Below, piece by piece: positions 5,902 through 8,377 of a stretch of DNA of 8,377 nt. Both the position numbers and the translations under genes were made by a program. Numbering within the stretch: the first letter of the stretch is position 1; each line of letters opens with the position of its first letter. The DNA comes from Thermoplasmata archaeon (GTDB lineage Archaea; Thermoplasmatota; Thermoplasmata; UBA184). A model generated the notes under the pieces. The model worked only from the letters and a program-made list of their open reading frames with translations, did no database searches and was not told where the DNA came from. The stretch covers positions 1-8,377 of the forward strand of contig DAHVAA010000060.1 in NCBI GenBank assembly GCA_027314845.1, given 5' to 3'.

Positions 5902-6591
5902 ATGGCCTCCGAGCGACTCTCGACGGGGATCCCCTCCGTCGACCGGCTCCTCGGCGGGGGCCTGGAGACCGACGTACTCACCGAGGTCTACGGGGAGGGC
6001 GGGAGCGGCAAGACCCTCTTCTGCCTGGAAGTGGCGGTCCGCGTCGCCCGCGCGGACCGGTGGGTCGTCTACATCGACACCGAAGGCGTGAGCGTCGACC
6101 GCCTCCGCGCTTTGACCGGGGAGGACCTGGAACGGGTGCTTGGGCGCTTCCTTTTGTCCACCCCGAAGAGCCTCGAGGAGGAAGGAAAGGCGATCGCGAC
6201 CGCCTGCTCGCTCGTTCGGGAGGGGAAACGGCCGATCGGGCTGCTCGTGGTCGACTCCGGGACCTTCTACTATCGGCTGTCGCTCTCGGGCCCGGACGAG
6301 GACGACGCGCGCCAGACCCTGTCGATCGCGGTCGCCGACCTGGTCGCCACCGCCGTTCAGCACGAGGTCCCGGTCCTCTTCACGAACCAGGTCTGGCGGA
6401 GCGTGCGGGACGGGACGCTCGAACCCCTGGGCGGCTCGTTCCTGAACCATGCCGCGAAGACGATCCTCCGCTTCGACCGCCTAGCGGGCAACCGACGCCG
6501 CGTGGTCCTCGTCAAGCATCGGTCCCTCCCCGAGGGGGCGGCCGAGTTCCGCATCACTTCCACGGGGCTCGAGGGCGGCAGCCCCGGTTGA
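5902..6591 (+). CDS. radB: RadB, RecA/Rad51-family recombination mediator
   Basis: RadB is the short euryarchaeal RecA/RadA paralogue, thought to assist RadA loading in homologous recombination. The 229-residue product has the family's usual length and lacks the N-terminal helix-hairpin-helix domain of RadA. It starts with RLSTGIPSVDRLLGGGLE (5-22). Walker A is GEGGSGKT (31-38). YIDTEG (57-62) follows, and Walker B is GLLVVDS with D118. PVLFTNQVW, in the L2 region, and the C-terminal GGSFLNHAAKTILRF are typical of RadA/RadB. It starts 30 nt after the RNase J-like gene and is followed after 34 nt by the alkyltransferase, forming a DNA-repair pair. KaiC-like ATPases share the Walker motifs, but the length, TNQVW and the GGxxxxHxA-type motif favour RadB. 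Confidence 0.92.
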   Translation: MASERLSTGIPSVDRLLGGGLETDVLTEVYGEGGSGKTLFCLEVAVRVARADRWVVYIDTEGVSVDRLRALTGEDLERVLGRFLLSTPKSLEEEGKAIATACSLVREGKRPIGLLVVDSGTFYYRLSLSGPDEDDARQTLSIAVADLVATAVQHEVPVLFTNQVWRSVRDGTLEPLGGSFLNHAAKTILRFDRLAGNRRRVVLVKHRSLPEGAAEFRITSTGLEGGSPG

Positions 6592-6598
6592 AACGGAG

Positions 6599-6606
6599 AT
6601 AAGCCC
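6599..6606 (+). promoter_or_regulatory. Putative promoter box ATAAGCCC for the alkyltransferase
   Basis: ATAAGCCC shares TAAGCCC with the radB box and TAAGCC with the rpoP box; its TAA begins 26 nt before ATG 6626. It lies 7 nt after the radB stop and is not part of a stop codon. No ribosome binding site precedes the ATG. Confidence 0.5.
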
Positions 6607-6625
6607 GGGCGCGACTCCCCCTAGG

Positions 6626-7222
6626 ATGGCCGACCCCCTCCACTATTCTGACGTACCCACCCCGATCGGGACCTTTCGGGTCGTCTACCAGGGCCGCCGG
6701 GTGCGCGTGGTCGACCTGCTCGAGAAGGGGGTGGCCCAGACCGGGCTACCGAGCGCGGCGACGCGTCGCAAGCCGCCCTTTCCGCGAGAGAGCCCTCCCC
6801 GACAACTTCAGGAATACTTCCGAGGGAACCGGGACGATTTCGATGTCGAGCTCGATCCGGACTCGGACTCCTCGTTCGACCGGAAGGTCTGGGAGGTCCT
6901 CGGCCGCGTTCGGGCGGGGCAGACGGTCACCTACGGAGAGCTGGCGCGGCGCGCCGGGTTCCCCGGGTCCGCCCGTGCGGTCGGGGGGTCGATGCATCGC
7001 AACCCGATCCCGATCGTGATCCCGTGCCACCGTGTGATCGGTCTGGGTGGCTCGATCACCGGCTACGGGCTCGGTCTCTGGCGGAAGCGCTGGCTCCTCG
7101 ACCACGAGGGGGCCTGGCCGATCCGCTCCCGTTCGGCCGAGGGCCCGCGCCCGCGCGGCCAGCGGACGCTCGACGCCCTGCTCGAGCCGCCGACCCCTCG
7201 CGCGGGCAAATCTACTACGTAG
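6626..7222 (+). CDS. ogt: O6-alkylguanine-DNA alkyltransferase (MGMT/Ogt family)
   Basis: Suicide DNA-repair protein that moves alkyl groups from O6-alkylguanine to its own cysteine. The C-terminal active domain is complete: SSFDRKVWEVLGRVRAGQTVTYGELA (82-107) with Y103, SARAVGGSMHRNPIPIVIPCHRVIG with the arginine finger R117, N126 and the nucleophile C134 in the PCHRV motif, then GYGLGLWRKRWLLDHEG (149-165). The N-terminal domain is recognisable but weakly conserved (TPIGTFRVVYQGRRVRVVDL). About 30 residues after the last conserved helix (from about 168) form a Pro/Arg-rich tail absent from most relatives I recall. The TAG stop codon is the loop of a perfect palindrome, so the last codons (Ser-Thr-Thr) lie in a repeat arm. 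The start at 6626 fits the putative promoter; the frame offers no better ATG. Confidence 0.93.
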   Translation: MADPLHYSDVPTPIGTFRVVYQGRRVRVVDLLEKGVAQTGLPSAATRRKPPFPRESPPRQLQEYFRGNRDDFDVELDPDSDSSFDRKVWEVLGRVRAGQTVTYGELARRAGFPGSARAVGGSMHRNPIPIVIPCHRVIGLGGSITGYGLGLWRKRWLLDHEGAWPIRSRSAEGPRPRGQRTLDALLEPPTPRAGKSTT

Positions 7223-7230
7223 CGTAGTAG
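7212..7230. repeat. Palindrome copy 1 over the alkyltransferase stop codon
   Basis: Perfect inverted repeat CTACTACG-TAG-CGTAGTAG with 8-bp arms and a 3-nt loop. The loop is the TAG stop codon of the alkyltransferase. The same arms recur in copy 2 at 7256-7276, 45 nt centre to centre. As DNA it could be an operator for a dimeric protein; as RNA it would form a hairpin at the very end of the reading frame from either strand. No T-run follows. Confidence 0.8.
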
Positions 7231-7234
7231 CTTA

Positions 7235-7249
7235 GCCGCGCCGAGCGGC
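7235..7249. repeat. Short GC hairpin between the two palindromes
   Basis: GCCGC (7235-7239) and GCGGC (7245-7249) can pair around the loop GCCGA. A 5-bp GC stem is common by chance in DNA of this composition; its position midway between the two palindromes makes it worth listing as a possible third hairpin of the array. Confidence 0.35.
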
Positions 7250-7255
7250 CTCAAT

Positions 7256-7276
7256 CCTACTACGATGCGTAGTAGG
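7256..7276. repeat. Palindrome copy 2 in the alkyltransferase/EF-2 gap
   Basis: Perfect inverted repeat with 9-bp arms CCTACTACG (7256-7264) and CGTAGTAGG (7268-7276) and the loop ATG. It contains the 8-bp arms of copy 1 unchanged; only loop and outermost base differ. Two identical palindromes so close in a GC-rich spacer suggest a duplicated binding site or a repetitive extragenic palindrome rather than chance. The left arm of copy 1 could also pair with the right arm of copy 2. Confidence 0.8.
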
Positions 7277-7284
7277 TAATCGAC

Positions 7285-7306
7285 CGGGACCGGGACTGCT
7301 CGGGAC
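7285..7306. repeat. Three CGGGAC direct repeats
   Basis: CGGGAC occurs at 7285-7290, 7291-7296 and 7301-7306. The first two are directly adjacent and the third follows after TGCT. This small repeat lies between palindrome copy 2 and the hairpin at the EF-2 stop. No function is evident; it may be low-complexity spacer. Confidence 0.4.
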
Positions 7307-7325
7307 CGGATCGGATGGGATCCGG
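7306..7325 (-). terminator. Hairpin directly after the EF-2 stop codon
   Basis: CCGGATC (7306-7312) pairs perfectly with GATCCGG (7319-7325), a 7-bp stem with a 6-nt loop, starting 4 nt beyond the EF-2 stop on the - strand. A U-tract is missing on that strand, so classical intrinsic termination is not supported. It may mark or protect the EF-2 mRNA 3' end. Confidence 0.4.
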
Positions 7326-7329
7326 GCGC

Positions 7330-8377
7330 TCAGCCGGAGTAATAGGCCGCGTCGTAAGGCTCGGGCTTGAGCCCGCGCCGCTGGCGGATCTCGGCGACGA
7401 CCCCGGGCTGGAGTTCGCCCGGGACCGGCTCGAACCCCATCGACTCGGTCGCCCACAGGACCTTGCCCGCGGTGGCACTGCGGATGTCCGAGGCGAATCC
7501 GAACATCTCGGCGACCGGCACCTTGGCGACGATCGTCTGCAGGTCGCCGACGCTGGTCATGTCGAGGATCTCGCCCCGCCGCCGCTGCAGCTCGCGGGTC
7601 GCCCCGGCCAGGACCTCCTGAGGAACGTTGACCGTGACCTTCTGGAACGGCTCGAGGAGCAGCCGGTCACCGAGGACCATCGCGCCGTACATCCCCGAAC
7701 GCGCGGCGGGGATCGTCTGGGCCGGTCCACGGTGGATCGAGTCCTCGTGGAGCTTCGCGTCGACCAGGCGCACCTTGAGACCGAAGACCTTCTCGTTCGC
7801 GAGCGGCCCGCGGTTCATCGCCTCCTTGAACGCGTCCACGATCAGGTCCATCGTCTCGTTGAGGTATTGGATCCCCTTCGTGACGTCGAAGAGGACGTTC
7901 GTCCCGTCGACCGCGATGATCCCCCGACCTTCGTCGCGAGAGACCCCGAGCTTCTCGAGCTTCGCGACGAGCGTCTTCGTATCCTTGAACGAGTTCCCCT
8001 GAGGGATCTCGCCGTCCTTGACCGCCTGGACGACCCCCTCGGGGAGCGGTTCGACCTCGAAGTAGAAGCGGTTGTGCTTGTTCGGGGACTTCCCTTCGAA
8101 CGGCCCCCCCGGGTGCTTGACGCGCTCCCGGTAGACGACGATCGGCTTCGAGGCGGTGATCTCGACCTTGTAGTCGTTGACGATCCGGTACTGAGTGATC
8201 TCGAGGTGGAGCTCGCCCATCCCCGACAGGAGGTGTTCTCCGGTCTCTTGGTTGATCTCGACCTTCAGGCTCGCGTCCTCTTTCGCGACCTTGCGCATGA
8301 CCTCGATGAGTTTCGGTAGGTCGGCCATCCGCTTCGGCTCGATCGCGACCGTCACGACCGGTTCGGAGACGTGGCGG
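7330..8377 (-). CDS. fusA: Elongation factor 2 (aEF-2), C-terminal part
   Basis: Translocation GTPase of the ribosome, truncated by the window edge. About 349 codons of the usual ~730 are present; the GTPase domain and domain II lie beyond the right edge. The frame enters with HVSEPVVTVAIEPK and runs without a stop. Domain III carries LPKLIEVMRKVAKEDASL and INQETGEHLLSGMGELHLEI. Domain IV carries LHEDSIHRGPAQTIPAAR; the His of IHRGP (codon at 7732-7734) is the residue converted to diphthamide in archaea and eukaryotes, the target of diphtheria toxin. Domain V carries GAMVLGDRLLLEPFQKVTVNVP and RRGEILDM. The C-terminus GLKPEPYDAAYYSG is of archaeal type. It converges on the alkyltransferase gene. 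It is functionally linked with SBDS upstream, since SBDS in eukaryotes works with an EF-2 paralogue. Confidence 0.97.
   Translation of the reverse strand, partial: RHVSEPVVTVAIEPKRMADLPKLIEVMRKVAKEDASLKVEINQETGEHLLSGMGELHLEITQYRIVNDYKVEITASKPIVVYRERVKHPGGPFEGKSPNKHNRFYFEVEPLPEGVVQAVKDGEIPQGNSFKDTKTLVAKLEKLGVSRDEGRGIIAVDGTNVLFDVTKGIQYLNETMDLIVDAFKEAMNRGPLANEKVFGLKVRLVDAKLHEDSIHRGPAQTIPAARSGMYGAMVLGDRLLLEPFQKVTVNVPQEVLAGATRELQRRRGEILDMTSVGDLQTIVAKVPVAEMFGFASDIRSATAGKVLWATESMGFEPVPGELQPGVVAEIRQRRGLKPEPYDAAYYSG

Noticed and set aside
7315..8319. 334-residue + strand open frame opposite EF-2
   Set aside because: EF-2 on the - strand has unmistakable domain motifs; the opposite frame is Asp/Leu/Arg/Val-rich shadow.
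1..8377. CRISPR arrays, tRNA/rRNA genes, transposase or integrase genes, toxin-antitoxin or defence genes
   Set aside because: Read on both strands, none was seen; all sizeable frames are housekeeping genes or their shadows.

Overview
The window comes from a GC-rich archaeal genome (by eye about two thirds G+C) and is almost entirely coding. The lineage is most likely Euryarchaeota in the broad sense, and a high-GC member of Thermoplasmatota is my best guess. The evidence is a 20S proteasome alpha subunit whose first ~30 residues closely match the Thermoplasma protein as I recall it, archaeal exosome genes, RadB (a euryarchaeal-type RecA paralogue), eL43, RpoP and aEF-2. The proteins lack the overall acidic bias of haloarchaea. 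The lineage call is inference from memory of the families, not a search result.

Layout, left to right. Positions 1-70 hold a TATA-like box and the lead-in to psmA. Positions 71-4435 are the classical archaeal exosome superoperon on the + strand: psmA (proteasome alpha), SBDS/Sdo1, Rrp4, Rrp41, Rrp42, ribosomal protein eL43 (L37Ae) and a 44-codon rpoP. A strong GC hairpin follows rpoP. Positions 4516-7222 carry three more + strand genes: an RNase J-like beta-CASP metallo-beta-lactamase nuclease, radB, and an O6-alkylguanine-DNA alkyltransferase. From the right edge back to 7330, on the - strand, lies the C-terminal half of elongation factor 2, convergent with the alkyltransferase. The short gap between these two genes is packed with inverted repeats.

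The genes join RNA 3'-5' decay and processing (the Rrp4/Rrp41/Rrp42 exosome), probable 5'-end or endonucleolytic decay (RNase J-like), ribosome maturation and translation (SBDS, eL43, EF-2), transcription (RpoP), protein turnover (PsmA) and DNA repair (RadB, alkyltransferase). SBDS and EF-2 are functionally linked in eukaryotes, where SBDS with the EF-2-like GTPase releases the anti-association factor eIF6.

No new defence, mobile or biosynthetic system is visible; the gene content is conserved housekeeping. The most interesting signals are non-coding. First, a TAAGCC/TAATCC-like box lies 26-28 nt upstream of five start codons, twice sharing its TAA with the stop codon of the preceding gene, which suggests leaderless transcripts within a seeming operon. 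Second, two near-identical perfect palindromes lie between the alkyltransferase and EF-2, one with the alkyltransferase stop codon as its loop. Third, there is a 12-bp hairpin after rpoP. No intergenic stretch exceeds 300 bases.
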